A DNA stretch of 64,000 nucleotides from Bog-756 sp963845485 (GCA_963845485.1 CAWJSI010000001.1:124001-188000); one strand, 5' to 3'; numbered from the stretch's first letter, positions 18,296 to 27,357 are shown. Notes: a model not told the origin generated them from the sequence alone. Numbers and translations are program-made.

Positions 18296-18314
18296 CTCAG
18301 CCTCGGTAGCTGAG
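18296..18314. repeat. CTCAGC-N7-GCTGAG palindrome, copy 2
   Basis: CTCAGC, spacer CTCGGTA, GCTGAG, flanked by TTT and GAAA that nearly extend the pairing. In the divergent region between the lipoprotein and the SnoaL-like gene, where a terminator would have no obvious job. Confidence 0.8.
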
Positions 18315-18370
18315 GAAAGCGTCGAGCGATTGTGATGCCGTACGGCCGACCCGCCCATGGTAAATCGTGC

Positions 18371-18406
18371 CGCCTGCACCCCAATTAGTTGGGGTGGTTG
18401 CGGCGG
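18371..18406 (+). promoter_or_regulatory. Extended hairpin in the 5' region of the SnoaL-like gene
   Basis: CACCCCAA (18377-18384) and TTGGGGTG (18389-18396) form a perfect 8-bp stem with loop TTAG; outer CCGC and GCGG can extend it with bulges. It ends about 24 bases before the ATG. Possible operator or 5'-UTR structure; unproven. Confidence 0.4.
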
Positions 18407-18429
18407 ACCGAACATCTCACACTGTGATC

Positions 18430-18849
18430 ATGACCACAACCGAGAAGAACAAGACCACCGTCACCCAGTTCATCGAGGCGCTGTTCACCAAGGGCGAACT
18501 CGGTGCAGTCGATGAGTATCTTGCGGAGGACTTCGTCAACCACGATCCGCCGTTCGGTGCCACCGCCGACAGGGAGGGGATGCGCAGTGCCGGCGCACTC
18601 TTCCGATCCGTATTCCCTGACTGGCACAGCGACCTGCATCTTCTGGTCGCCGAAGGCGACATAGTGGTCGAACAGTTCACGGCCGCTGGGACCCATACCG
18701 GTGCACCCATCATGGGGGTCGCCCCTTCGGGGGAGAAAGTGACGATGGATGGGGTGAACATCTTCCGACTGCGAGACGGACAGATCATTGAGCGCTGGGG
18801 CAGGCTCGACGACCTTGGGTTCCGCCAGCAGCTGGGGATTTCCGGCTGA
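18430..18849 (+). CDS. SnoaL-like / ester cyclase family protein
   Basis: A 139-residue NTF2-fold protein of the SnoaL-like group. Visible hallmarks are YLAEDFVNHDPP near residue 30, VFPDWHSDLHLLVAEGDIVVEQFTAAGTHTG in the middle, and the C-terminal GVNIFRLRDGQIIERWGRLDDLGFRQQLG. Members bind small hydrophobic substrates, and many are orphan. ATG 18430 is chosen; GTG 18424 is possible. The GAF-LuxR regulator follows on the same strand after about 75 bases. Confidence 0.88.
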   Translation: MTTTEKNKTTVTQFIEALFTKGELGAVDEYLAEDFVNHDPPFGATADREGMRSAGALFRSVFPDWHSDLHLLVAEGDIVVEQFTAAGTHTGAPIMGVAPSGEKVTMDGVNIFRLRDGQIIERWGRLDDLGFRQQLGISG

Positions 18850-18925
18850 CCCTGACCGTCGTCGGTCTGACTGGGCAAGAAGGCTCTCCCGGCCCGGACC
18901 GACGGCGGTTGGCGTACGGTGGCTT

Positions 18926-20005
18926 ATGAGCCCGTCAGATTCGAGTGGGTCAATCCGGCGCAGGGTGGCGGGCGAGATCAATCGGATGAGCGCTGAGGGT
19001 TTGGACCTGGTGTCGTTCCGGGCCGACGGTCTCCGAAGCCTGCGTTCGGCCATTTCGATCGATGCAGCCTTCTTCGCCACTGTCGATCCCACGACATTGC
19101 TCTTCACCTCGGCTCTCGCAGAGGAGCCACTGGCCTCCGTTACGGCGCAGTTTCTCGACAATGAATACGGTCGGGACGATGTGAATAAGTTTGCTCGCCT
19201 CGCTGCATCCGATGACAAGGTGTGCTCATTGGACGCGGCCACCCGCGGTGATCGATCCGCAAGTGCTCGCTACCGCGAGGTCCTGGCTCCGCTGGGGTTA
19301 GGTGACGAGATCCGAGTCGCGCTGGCCGTGGGGGGCCTGTGCTGGGGAGTGCTCTGCCTACATCGATCCGCATCGGCGAAGGGATTCGATGCTGCGGACG
19401 TGGATCTCGTGCGTCAGGTCGCTCCCGACCTGGCCCGAGGCCTGCGTCGCAGCGTCACACTCGATCTGCCGGCATCGAGCGTGCCGACTGTCGGCACGGG
19501 GATTGTGATCTTGGACCGCGACTTGGAGATCGTCTCGTTGAACTCGGCGGCGGAGACTCTTCTGGCCGGCGTTGTGGACACCGATTGGCCGGCCCACCTC
19601 GACCTGCCCGTAACGATTTATGCGGCAGCAGCCGCTGCACTGGCTGCAGACCACCATGACGAAGTGGCACGGCAACCGGTCACCCGATTGCGAGGTCGAG
19701 ATGGCGACTGGATGACCGTCAACGTGTCGCCACTAAGAGGGAGCGGCCATGGGCAGATGGTCGTTGTTCTCGACTCTGCCGACAGCGGGCCCGTGAACTC
19801 GTTGATTTTGGCGGCCCACGGCCTCACTGCCGCTCAGAGTCGCGTTGTGGCCTTGGTTCTTCAGGGGCGGTCTACCCCTTCCATTGTCAACGAACTACAG
19901 ATCTCGTCCAACACGTTGCAGGAGCATCTCCACGCTGTGTTCGACAAACTTGGGATCGGAAGCCGTCGCGAGCTTGTGGCAGCCCTTTCTGTCCGCCCTC
20001 GTTGA
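18926..20005 (+). CDS. GAF-domain LuxR-type transcriptional regulator
   Basis: A 359-residue regulator. An N-terminal GAF-like domain (ISIDAAFFATVDPTTLLFTSALAEE... to VALAVGGLCWGVLCLHRSASAKGFDAADVDLV) occupies about residues 20-170. A PAS-like segment (GTGIVILDRDLEIVSLNSAAETLLAG) lies at about 190-290, and a C-terminal LuxR HTH (GLTAAQSRVVALVLQGRSTPSIVNELQISSNTLQEHLHAVFDKLGIGSRRELVAAL) ends the protein. It probably senses a ligand and controls nearby genes such as the SnoaL-like gene. Start ATG 18926; the upstream frame overlaps the preceding gene. Confidence 0.87.
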   Translation: MSPSDSSGSIRRRVAGEINRMSAEGLDLVSFRADGLRSLRSAISIDAAFFATVDPTTLLFTSALAEEPLASVTAQFLDNEYGRDDVNKFARLAASDDKVCSLDAATRGDRSASARYREVLAPLGLGDEIRVALAVGGLCWGVLCLHRSASAKGFDAADVDLVRQVAPDLARGLRRSVTLDLPASSVPTVGTGIVILDRDLEIVSLNSAAETLLAGVVDTDWPAHLDLPVTIYAAAAAALAADHHDEVARQPVTRLRGRDGDWMTVNVSPLRGSGHGQMVVVLDSADSGPVNSLILAAHGLTAAQSRVVALVLQGRSTPSIVNELQISSNTLQEHLHAVFDKLGIGSRRELVAALSVRPR

Positions 20006-20010
20006 GATAT

Positions 20011-20043
20011 GGCTCAGGTCGGACAAAGCGCTCTCACTGAGCC
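20011..20043 (+). terminator. Inverted repeat after the GAF-LuxR gene
   Basis: GGCTCAG (20011-20017) and CTGAGCC (20037-20043) form a perfect 7-bp stem with a 19-base loop, starting 6 bases past the stop. Candidate terminator without a U-tract. It resembles but does not belong to the 19-base palindrome family. Confidence 0.35.
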
Positions 20044-20279
20044 CCAGAAACTGACGGAACCATTTCAGGCTTTGTGCCGCATGACCGGGTGCTAACTGAG
20101 TCGGTTTACTATCAAGTCGGCCGCTCCAGTTCGAGGGATTGTTTCTTCACGTGCGTCTTGGTCCATCTGACCATTTCTGCGAAGCACTTCCTCGGCCGAC
20201 CGGCTGCGATGAGTTTCTATGGATCAGTCCGTCTTATCTCAAGGGAGCCACGACTGATCCATTGAGAGAGGAGATCCCG

Positions 20280-21026
20280 ATGAGTTTGCCCAGGATCGCA
20301 ACTAGGGACGAATGGCGTGCGGCTCGGCTTGAGCTGCTGGCCAAGGAGAAGGACCTGACAAGGCGGCGTGATGAGCTCAGCGCGGAACGACGGCGCCAGC
20401 CCATGGTGGAGGTCGAGAAGGACTATCAGTTCGCGGGCACCAACGGCCCCACCCGGCTCATCGATATGTTTGAAGGCCGCGAGCAGCTCATCATCTATCA
20501 CTTCATGTTTCACCCCGAGTGGGAGGAAGGTTGTTCCAGCTGCACCGCAGGCACTGACGAACTGTCCCCTGGCTTTCTTGACCACCTCCGCGTCCGGGAC
20601 ACCACCTACGCCATGGTGTCGAGGGCCCCCCTGGCCAAGCTTCAGAGTTGGAAGGCGAAGAGAGGCTGGGAGGTTCCGTGGTATTCGTCGGAAGGATCTG
20701 ACTTCAACTATGACTTCGGGGTCACGATCGATGCGAGTCGAGGCTTCGATGTCTACAACTTTCGGACGTTGGACGAGTACGCATCGATGGGCCACGAAGA
20801 GATGAAAACCTCTGATCAGCCCTACGACATGCCAGGTCTGAGCTGTTTCATCCAGGTCGACGGACGGGTATTCCACACGTACTCCCAGTACGCGCGAGGG
20901 CTCGAATCGACTGGCGGGTCGTACTACTTCCTCGACCTGACGGCTCTAGGCCGCCAGGAGGATTGGGAGGAGCCCAAGGGGAGAAGCGAGTCGATACGAT
21001 CCGCGACGCCGGATTTCTCGTCATAG
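20280..21026 (+). CDS. DUF899 family (thioredoxin-like fold) protein
   Basis: A 248-residue protein with the DUF899 pattern: N-terminal helical RDEWRAARLELLAKEKDLTRRRDELSAERR, then RQPMVEVEKDYQF and LIIYHFMFHPEWEEGCSSCTAGTDEL, with a CxxC pair (CSSC) near residue 82, and YDFGVTID. The fold is thioredoxin-like and the function unknown. AGAGGAG precedes ATG 20280 at good spacing, so the longer frame from 20139 is rejected. The next gene (YciI) converges on it. Confidence 0.88.
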   Translation: MSLPRIATRDEWRAARLELLAKEKDLTRRRDELSAERRRQPMVEVEKDYQFAGTNGPTRLIDMFEGREQLIIYHFMFHPEWEEGCSSCTAGTDELSPGFLDHLRVRDTTYAMVSRAPLAKLQSWKAKRGWEVPWYSSEGSDFNYDFGVTIDASRGFDVYNFRTLDEYASMGHEEMKTSDQPYDMPGLSCFIQVDGRVFHTYSQYARGLESTGGSYYFLDLTALGRQEDWEEPKGRSESIRSATPDFSS

Positions 21027-21063
21027 TGCTCGGCAGATGTGGATAGATATGCCCGCCTGACCC

Positions 21064-21363
21064 TTACGGCTGACGCACGAAGCCTGCGAGTAGCTTCCCG
21101 ATTTCGACCGTCCCGGTCCCACTTGTCACGACTGGGTCGCCCGCAGCAAATGAGCGAAGTTCTTCTTCGTCATCAGTCTCGAGAACTCCGAGGCCCCACG
21201 ATCCGGTGCCATCAAGCACCGGGCCGAATATGACCATTTGACCAGAGTCGATGAAGGGCTTCCAATATTGAGCATGGCGGCCCATGATCGCCCGCTCTTC
21301 GTCGTTCATGTCGAGGGCAAATGTCGGCCTTGGGCCGTGAAGTCTGAAGATGAAGGTTTCCAT
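21064..21363 (-). CDS. YciI-family protein
   Basis: A 99-residue YCII-domain protein, METFIFRLHGPRPTFALDM...ERAIMGRHAQYWKPFIDSGQMVIFGPVLD, with the conserved His-x2-Tyr and the GP turn. It has a ferredoxin-like fold of the dimeric type. Members are catalytic in a few dehydrochlorinase-like cases, but most have no known function. The gene stands alone. Confidence 0.85.
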   Translation of the reverse strand: METFIFRLHGPRPTFALDMNDEERAIMGRHAQYWKPFIDSGQMVIFGPVLDGTGSWGLGVLETDDEEELRSFAAGDPVVTSGTGTVEIGKLLAGFVRQP

Positions 21364-21594
21364 CGCTGGATTCTCGCGCTACCTCGTCACCACGGTCAGG
21401 CGGTCCGTAACCCCGATCTCCTCAGCCATAAGAGTCCGAAGGCAAGGCGTTCCGCCTCGCATGAGCCCCGGCATTCACGCTGCAGCTGGATCTTGGGCCA
21501 CGACGTGGCTACGTAGGCATGAGATCCGTACCTATCTTCGGCATATCGAAAACCGCATACGTGGTGACAACGGCGCTCTCGTTTGACTGGAGTT

Positions 21595-22221
21595 ATGACC
21601 TATGGCATATCAGTAGCAGCAAGCGGCTCTCTCTCGAATCGACGCCCCGAGCAGCGATCCGCATCGAGCGGAGGAAAGCGTCGTTGGCGCTGTTGGGCCG
21701 TCGTGACCGTAGTGACCCTCGGAGCTACCGTCACCGCGTGTTCGAGCGGACCGACTGTCCCGGTAGCGGACTCGCAGCCGACCACAACCGCCGGCTCGGG
21801 GACGAGGTCAGGCTCCACCGGAACGTCACCCCTCACCGAGGCTGTGGCGTACTCCCAGTGCATACGGGGCCACGGAGTCCCGAATTTTCCCGACCCCGTG
21901 CAGACTCCCGATGGCGGCTACGGGTACAGAACCAGTGGGATCGATCCGAACTCGGCTGCGTTCCAAGGTGCCCTACAGGCGTGCAAATCCCTACCGTCAC
22001 CATGGAACTCGACAGGCCAGGACCTCTCATCCGCCCAACAGCAGGCATGGTTGAACTGGGCTAAATGCATCCGCACCCACGGAGTACCCGGCTTTCCCGA
22101 TCCGACGTTCTCGGGAAGCGAAGTGCACGATTCCGGAATCGCGCCGAACTCGACGCTGTTCCAGTCGGCCATGGACACCTGCAAATCGAAAATGCCGTCC
22201 GCCGGTGGTCTGGGCGGATGA
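21595..22221 (+). CDS. Lipoprotein with two CxxxHGVPxFPDP repeats (export operon)
   Basis: A 208-residue predicted lipoprotein: N-terminal hydrophobic stretch WAVVTVVTLGATVTAC with lipobox and a Ser/Thr-rich linker. Two tandem units follow, AYSQCIRGHGVPNFPDP and NWAKCIRTHGVPGFPDP, each ending NSxxFQxAxxxCK, so each unit has a conserved Cys pair. Such proteins often precede MacA-like adaptor genes in actinobacteria, as here (86-base gap). I use ATG 21595 (GGAG 7 bases upstream) rather than TTG 21583. It probably assists the exporter outside the membrane. Confidence 0.78.
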   Translation: MTYGISVAASGSLSNRRPEQRSASSGGKRRWRCWAVVTVVTLGATVTACSSGPTVPVADSQPTTTAGSGTRSGSTGTSPLTEAVAYSQCIRGHGVPNFPDPVQTPDGGYGYRTSGIDPNSAAFQGALQACKSLPSPWNSTGQDLSSAQQQAWLNWAKCIRTHGVPGFPDPTFSGSEVHDSGIAPNSTLFQSAMDTCKSKMPSAGGLGG

Positions 22222-22306
22222 CCAATCCGCGGCCAGAGGTTAAGCCTGTTGTGACCCCTGTCGGAGCGGACAGGGCGGCTGGCTCTTTCACCGGGCTGGA
22301 GTTCAA

Positions 22307-23461
22307 ATGACAGGGAAGACACGGGTGTGGGCCGGAGCGGCCGGCCTACTAGCGGTGACCGTCGCCCTGAGCCTCGTTACTCCCTCGGCGAACCAGATGG
22401 CCTCTGCCACCCAGGCTCCGCCGACGACAGCGAAGGCTGAACTGCGGACGCTGTCCGCCATCGCTTCCCTGAATGGGACCCTGACCTACCAGGCAGGATC
22501 GGATGGCTCCCCGTATTCCGTGATCAACCAGGCGCAAGGGGCATATACCGCGCTGCCTGACCCGGGCCAGGTCATTACTCAGGGCCAGGTCCTCTACCGC
22601 GTGGACGACAGCCCGGTCCTGCTCCTATACGGCTCCACACCCGCGTATCGGACCTTGTCAGCAGGTGCAACCGGTGCCGACGTGGCCCAGCTCAACTGGG
22701 ACCTGGTCGCTCTGAGCTATGCCAGCCCGAGACAGCTCAACCCCACATCTGCCTCCTTCGGCTCGGCTACGTCGACCGCAGTGAGGAAACTCCAGGCCGC
22801 CCTGGGGCTTGCCCAGAACGGCGCGTTGAGCCTTGGCCAGGTCCTGTTCCAGCCCACGGCAGTGCGGGTGACCACGGTTTCCGTCCCGCTGGGAGGTGCG
22901 GCTCAGACCGGACAGACGGTGGTGGACGGCACCTCGACGACTCGCGAGGTACAGGTGGCGGTGGACGCCACGCACCAGTCAGACGTGGAAGTCGGGAACA
23001 AGGTAACCATCACGCTCCCGAACAACCAGACCACCCCCGGGGTTGTCTCTTCGGTGGGAACGGTGGCGAACTGTCCACCAAGTTCGACGCCCGGCAGTTC
23101 GAACGTGAGCTCTCCGACCACCGGAATCGGGACCTGCTCATCGAGCTCCTCGGGCAGCGTGGTCACCCCCACCATCACCGTGAACGTCACCCCGTCCGAC
23201 CCAGCCGCCACGGGTACGTGGGATCAGGCCCCGGTGCAGGTCACGATCACCACCGCCAGCGTCCCCGACGCCCTGGTGGTGCCCGTGACCGCGCTGCTGG
23301 CCCGGTCCGGAGGCGGCTACGCCGTCGAAGTAGTTCGTCCAGGCGGCAGTCACTATCTGGTGACGGTCTCGCTTGGACTGTTCGACGATGCTGACGGTCT
23401 GGTGCAGGTCACCAACTCGAGGTTGGTCGCCGGTCAAGATGTGGTGGTTCCGACCGCATGA
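22307..23461 (+). CDS. Periplasmic-adaptor-like protein with peptidoglycan-binding domain (MacA-like)
   Basis: A 384-residue protein: N-terminal signal/anchor (VWAGAAGLLAVTVALSLVTPSA), a short biotinyl-lipoyl-like half, a PG_binding_1 domain at about 115-175 (TGADVAQLNWDLVALSY...FGSATSTAVRKLQAALG), then a beta-barrel adaptor part with a Ser-rich insertion. It is the adaptor subunit of a MacAB-type exporter. Its stop overlaps the ATPase start (ATGA at 23458), showing translational coupling. Confidence 0.87.
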   Translation: MTGKTRVWAGAAGLLAVTVALSLVTPSANQMASATQAPPTTAKAELRTLSAIASLNGTLTYQAGSDGSPYSVINQAQGAYTALPDPGQVITQGQVLYRVDDSPVLLLYGSTPAYRTLSAGATGADVAQLNWDLVALSYASPRQLNPTSASFGSATSTAVRKLQAALGLAQNGALSLGQVLFQPTAVRVTTVSVPLGGAAQTGQTVVDGTSTTREVQVAVDATHQSDVEVGNKVTITLPNNQTTPGVVSSVGTVANCPPSSTPGSSNVSSPTTGIGTCSSSSSGSVVTPTITVNVTPSDPAATGTWDQAPVQVTITTASVPDALVVPVTALLARSGGGYAVEVVRPGGSHYLVTVSLGLFDDADGLVQVTNSRLVAGQDVVVPTA

Positions 23462-24297
23462 CCGCTACCTCGCACCTGGTCGCCGATCGATCAGCCGGTG
23501 CCAGTGATGACCCGGGCCAGGTCCCCGTGCTCGAAGTCGACAGCTTGACCAAGAGCTATCCCGGCGAACCGCCCGTCGAGGCCCTGCGTGGCGTGGACCT
23601 CACCATCGGCCCGGGGGAGTTGGTCGGAATCGTGGGTCCGTCGGGATCAGGCAAGACGACCCTGCTCCAGCTGATGGGGACCCTCGATCGGCCCACGAGC
23701 GGCAAGGTGCAAATCACGGGGTTGGACGTCGCCACCATGGCCGACGACGACGTGGCCTACCTGCGGGCCACCCAGATCGGGTTCGTGTTCCAACAGTTCT
23801 TCCTTGCCGAGCACTCCACGATCCTCGACAACGTGGCCGACGGGCTCCTGTATGCCGGTATTCCCCTCGGACAGCGCCGCCAACGGGCCGTCGAATCCCT
23901 CGGTCTGGTGGGCCTGGCCGACCGGCTCACCGCTCGCCCCACCCAACTCTCGGGCGGACAGCGACAACGGGTCGCCATCGCCAGAGCCCTCATCGGCCAA
24001 CCGGCCATCGTGTTGGCCGATGAGCCGACCGGGAACCTCGATCAGACAACCGGACAGTCCATCCTCGCCTTGATCGACCAGCTCCACCGGAGCGGTTCGA
24101 CGATCGTGGTCATCACCCACGACCACAGCATCGCCGAGCGCATGAGTCGGAAGATCGAAATTCTCGACGGGCACATCGTTGCTGACAGTGGTTTGCCTGT
24201 GAGCCCGCATCCACGCCCCGGCACTTCTCGCACCCAACCCCTCGTCCGTGGACAACAGTCTGAGTCCGGTGCGTCCGCCCATGAAGAGCAGTCGTGA
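23458..24297 (+). CDS. MacB/LolD-type ABC transporter ATPase
   Basis: A 279-residue ATP-binding subunit. Walker A GPSGSGKTT near residue 60, Q-loop FVFQQFFL, signature LSGGQRQRVAIARAL near 160, Walker B IVLADEPTGNLD near 180 and the H-loop VITHDH. The LADEPTGNLD form is typical of the MacB/LolD group that drives FtsX-type permeases by mechanotransmission. It overlaps both neighbours by 4 bases, so it is part of a tightly coupled operon. Confidence 0.95.
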   Translation: MTATSHLVADRSAGASDDPGQVPVLEVDSLTKSYPGEPPVEALRGVDLTIGPGELVGIVGPSGSGKTTLLQLMGTLDRPTSGKVQITGLDVATMADDDVAYLRATQIGFVFQQFFLAEHSTILDNVADGLLYAGIPLGQRRQRAVESLGLVGLADRLTARPTQLSGGQRQRVAIARALIGQPAIVLADEPTGNLDQTTGQSILALIDQLHRSGSTIVVITHDHSIAERMSRKIEILDGHIVADSGLPVSPHPRPGTSRTQPLVRGQQSESGASAHEEQS

Positions 24298-25502
24298 CGG
24301 CTCCCGTAACCAAGGTCCGCAGGCGACTGCCTCTCAGTGATCTGACCCGACTCTCCACGGTCGGGTTGCGGACCCGAAAACTACGGGCCGGACTGTCCGC
24401 CCTCGGTATCGCCATCGGTGTGGCCGCGATCGTCGCCGTCCTGGGCCTGTCCGCCTCCTCCCAGGCCGGCCTGCTCAATGAGATCAATCAACTCGGTACC
24501 AATCTGCTCACCGTGAGCAACGGCCAGAGCATTACCGGCGCTCCCGCCGAGCTACCCATTCCGGCTCCAGGCATGATCGGCCGAATCAGTGGTGTGCAAC
24601 AGGTGCAGTCCACGGGGACAGTGAGCGGTGTCAACGCGTACCGCAATCCCTACATCCCCACTGTCGATACGAACGCTCTGACCGTCCAGGCCGCATCGCT
24701 CAACCTCCTTCCGGTGGTGGCCACGACGGTCGCCAGAGGCACGTTTCTGAACGCGGCCTCTGCCCAGGAACCCGTTGCCGTGCTCGGAGTGGCCGCCGCT
24801 CAGAGGCTCGGCATTGACCGGGTGTACCCGGGTGAGCGGATATGGGTCGGAGGCCACTGGTTCTACGTCGTTGGCATCCTGCGACCGGCAGCACTGGCCC
24901 CTGCCGCCGACTCCTCCGTGCTGGTCGGCTATCGGGCGGCAGAGAAATATTTGGGTTTCGACGGCCATCCCTCCACCATCTATCTTCGGGCCCAGAACGA
25001 CCATGTCCCTTCAGTGGACAGCCTCCTGGCCGCCACCGCCAACCCGGAGAACCCGAGTCAGGTCGACGTCAGCCAACCTTCGTCCGCCCTGGTTGCCCAA
25101 GCCGAAGCGAAGAGTGCCCTCAACGGTCTGTTCCTGGGCCTCGGCGCCGTTGCGCTCCTGGTCGGGGCCGTCGGTGTCGCCAACATCATGATCATCTCGG
25201 TACTCGAGCGTCGCTCGGAGATTGGCCTGCGTCGCGCCCTCGGCGCCACCCGGAGCCACATTCGCGGCCAGTTTCTCTCCGAAGCGGTCCTTCTCGGCCT
25301 TATCGGCGGCGCGTTCGGGGTTGCTCTCGGCGCAGTGGCGACCGCCATATACGCCCACGCCAAGCACTGGGCCGTCGTGATCCCTACCGAGGCATGGGCC
25401 GGCGGCCTAGCGGCTTCCCTGATCATCGGTGCAGTAGCAGGACTCCTTCCCGCCCTGCGCGCTGCACGTCTCTCACCCACCCAGGCCCTTTGGTCTGTGT
25501 AG
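24294..25502 (+). CDS. MacB-like ABC transporter permease
   Basis: A 402-residue FtsX-family permease: TM1 (GLSALGIAIGVAAIVAVLGL), an extracellular MacB core domain, then three C-terminal TM helices (LGAVALLVGAVGVANIMIISVLERRSEIGLRRALGATRSHI..., GGAFGVALGAVATAIY, LAASLIIGAVAGLLPALRAARL). It starts at GTG 24294, overlapping the ATPase stop (GTGA). Its last 30 bases overlap the 3' end of the convergent histidine kinase gene. With the two preceding genes it forms a tripartite exporter, perhaps for antibiotics or peptides. Confidence 0.93.
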   Translation: MTAPVTKVRRRLPLSDLTRLSTVGLRTRKLRAGLSALGIAIGVAAIVAVLGLSASSQAGLLNEINQLGTNLLTVSNGQSITGAPAELPIPAPGMIGRISGVQQVQSTGTVSGVNAYRNPYIPTVDTNALTVQAASLNLLPVVATTVARGTFLNAASAQEPVAVLGVAAAQRLGIDRVYPGERIWVGGHWFYVVGILRPAALAPAADSSVLVGYRAAEKYLGFDGHPSTIYLRAQNDHVPSVDSLLAATANPENPSQVDVSQPSSALVAQAEAKSALNGLFLGLGAVALLVGAVGVANIMIISVLERRSEIGLRRALGATRSHIRGQFLSEAVLLGLIGGAFGVALGAVATAIYAHAKHWAVVIPTEAWAGGLAASLIIGAVAGLLPALRAARLSPTQALWSV

Positions 25503-26609
25503 TGACACACCGTTCTCGAGAGGTGCGGCGGGAAGCTGGACGGTGACGCAGAGCCCACCGTCAGGGCGAGCGGTGAGCGTGAGGGTTCCGCCGTGCGCTT
25601 GGGTGATTCGATCGACAATGGCGAGGCCAAGTCCAACGCCCGCGTGGTCGCTGTGTATCCGTTCGGTGCCCCGCTGGAATGGCTCCACCAGCGTGGAGAC
25701 CAATTCCGGTGTGAGTTTTCTCCCGTCATTCGCGACGATGAGGGCCACACTGCTGGGCTGGGTGCTGGTTGTCACCCAGACGGTGCCACATCCCTGCAGA
25801 TTGTGGACAATCGAGTTGTGCACCAAATTCGTTGTTAACTGCAGCAAGAGTGCCTCGGACCCAAAGGCGACGGCCGTAGGACCTGAGGTCTTCAGGGTGA
25901 CACCGTGCCTTACCGCGAGAGGGAGAAGCGTTTCAGTGGCCTCTTCTGCGATCAGGGAAAGGTCCACTTGCGCCGGAGTAAAGGACGCTCGCTCAGCGCG
26001 GCTGAGTAGAAGCAACGCCTCGGTGAGATCGATGGCCCGCGTATTGACAGCGTGGAGGCGATCAATGAGTTCGCTGTCTCTGGCATCGGGATCCTTTCGG
26101 GCTACGTCAAGAAGTGTCTGGGTTATCGCTAGCGGCGTACGCAGTTCGTGGGAGGCATTGGCCGCAAACCTCTGCTGCTCGGCCACTTGCGCTTCGAGCC
26201 GAGAAAGCATGGTGTCGAAGGCGTCGGCGAGCTCACGAAACTCGTCGCTACGGCCCGGTAGGCGGATCCGGTGGGACAGCTCACCAGTGGTGGCGACTCG
26301 GGTGGCCTCGGTGATGCGACCTAGGGGAGCGAGCATACGGCCGGCGAGAATCCAACCTCCGAAAAGGCCGAACACCAGCAGGAACGCCCCCAACACGCCC
26401 GCCGCCGGAGCGAAATCGCGTAGAAGGGCGCCTCGTCCGGGCGTCGTGAAAATGTGATTGCCGTGGACAATGACAGTCTCGCCCCTCGGAACGTAACGCA
26501 GGAGGAACACCCAGACAGCGCCGAGCAGCAATGCGCCGGCGAGCATGATGAAACCGGCGTAACTGAGAGTGAGTTTGAGGCGAACGCTCAAACCGGGCTG
26601 TCTATCCAC
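25473..26609 (-). CDS. Two-component sensor histidine kinase
   Basis: A 378-residue membrane kinase: TM1 (LTLSYAGFIMLAGALLLGAVWVFLL), a short sensor loop, TM2 (GVLGAFLLVFGLFGGWILAG), HAMP, H-box ASHELRTPLA near residue 155, N-box NLVHNSIVHN and G-box VGLGLAIV. The small extracellular loop suggests sensing of membrane stress or a drug, as in VanS/CseC-like kinases. GTG start; overlaps the response regulator by 8 bases, so co-translated. It converges on and overlaps the exporter permease, and probably regulates that exporter. Confidence 0.93.
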   Translation of the reverse strand: MDRQPGLSVRLKLTLSYAGFIMLAGALLLGAVWVFLLRYVPRGETVIVHGNHIFTTPGRGALLRDFAPAAGVLGAFLLVFGLFGGWILAGRMLAPLGRITEATRVATTGELSHRIRLPGRSDEFRELADAFDTMLSRLEAQVAEQQRFAANASHELRTPLAITQTLLDVARKDPDARDSELIDRLHAVNTRAIDLTEALLLLSRAERASFTPAQVDLSLIAEEATETLLPLAVRHGVTLKTSGPTAVAFGSEALLLQLTTNLVHNSIVHNLQGCGTVWVTTSTQPSSVALIVANDGRKLTPELVSTLVEPFQRGTERIHSDHAGVGLGLAIVDRITQAHGGTLTLTARPDGGLCVTVQLPAAPLENGVSLHRPKGLGG

Positions 26610-27303
26610 GATCTCCTGCCTCGTGGTCGATCGCAGTTGTCATCTCGATTCGATAGCCGGAACCGGCAGCGGTGGCGATAATCGGAGGAGGCCCGAGGCG
26701 CTTGCGCAGTGCCGAGATAGTGATACGCACCGCATTCGTGAACGGGTCGGCGTGCTCGTCCCATGCTCGCGCCAGCAGCTCCTCGGCACTCACGACCCCA
26801 CCTTCGGCCGCGACGAGCACCTCGAGCACGGCGAACTGCTTCCGAGTTAGTGCCACGTAGCGGCCGTCCCGATAGACCTCGCGACGGAACGGATCCAAGC
26901 GCAGTCCGCCGATCTCCCACACGGGTGGCCGGTTGTGGGCTCGCCGGCGATCGAGCGCTCGGAGTCGGAGCACAAGTTCTTGGAGGTCAAATGGCTTGGT
27001 GAGGTAGTCGTCGGCGCCGATCTCGAACCCAGAGGCTTTGTCGTCGAGCCGAACGGCAGCCGTGAGCATGATGATGGGCATGCCGCTTCCGGACGCGACG
27101 ATGCGTCCGGCAATTTCATCCCCAGAGGGCCCAGGGATGTCGCGGTCGAGGACGACCATGTCATAGGTATTGAGGCTCAGCAGGTCCAGAGCTGTGTCGC
27201 CGTCACCGGCGATGTCGGCAGCGATCGCCTCCAGGCGGAGGCCGTCACGGATGCCTTCCGCCATGTAGGGCTCATCCTCGACGATCAACACTCGCACGCT
27301 CAC
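26602..27303 (-). CDS. OmpR-family response regulator
   Basis: A 233-residue regulator: receiver domain with acidic pocket ED (about residues 9-11), phosphoacceptor Asp53 (VVLDRDIPG), Thr (LTAAV) and Lys (YLTKPFD), and a winged-helix DNA-binding domain (ALTRKQFAVLEVLVAAEGGVVSAEELLARAWDE...VRITISALRKRLG). First gene of the two-component operon. Likely target: the adjacent MacAB-like operon and its own promoter. Confidence 0.94.
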   Translation of the reverse strand: MSVRVLIVEDEPYMAEGIRDGLRLEAIAADIAGDGDTALDLLSLNTYDMVVLDRDIPGPSGDEIAGRIVASGSGMPIIMLTAAVRLDDKASGFEIGADDYLTKPFDLQELVLRLRALDRRRAHNRPPVWEIGGLRLDPFRREVYRDGRYVALTRKQFAVLEVLVAAEGGVVSAEELLARAWDEHADPFTNAVRITISALRKRLGPPPIIATAAGSGYRIEMTTAIDHEAGDRG

Positions 27304-27357
27304 GCCATCGTATGCACTGAGACATATCGTCGACGTATCGAAATCCGGCTACGGGGG

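Noticed and set aside
20011..20043. GGCTCAG...CTGAGCC as a member of the palindrome family
   Set aside because: Spacer is 19 bases and the outer bases differ; treated as a separate hairpin after the GAF-LuxR gene.
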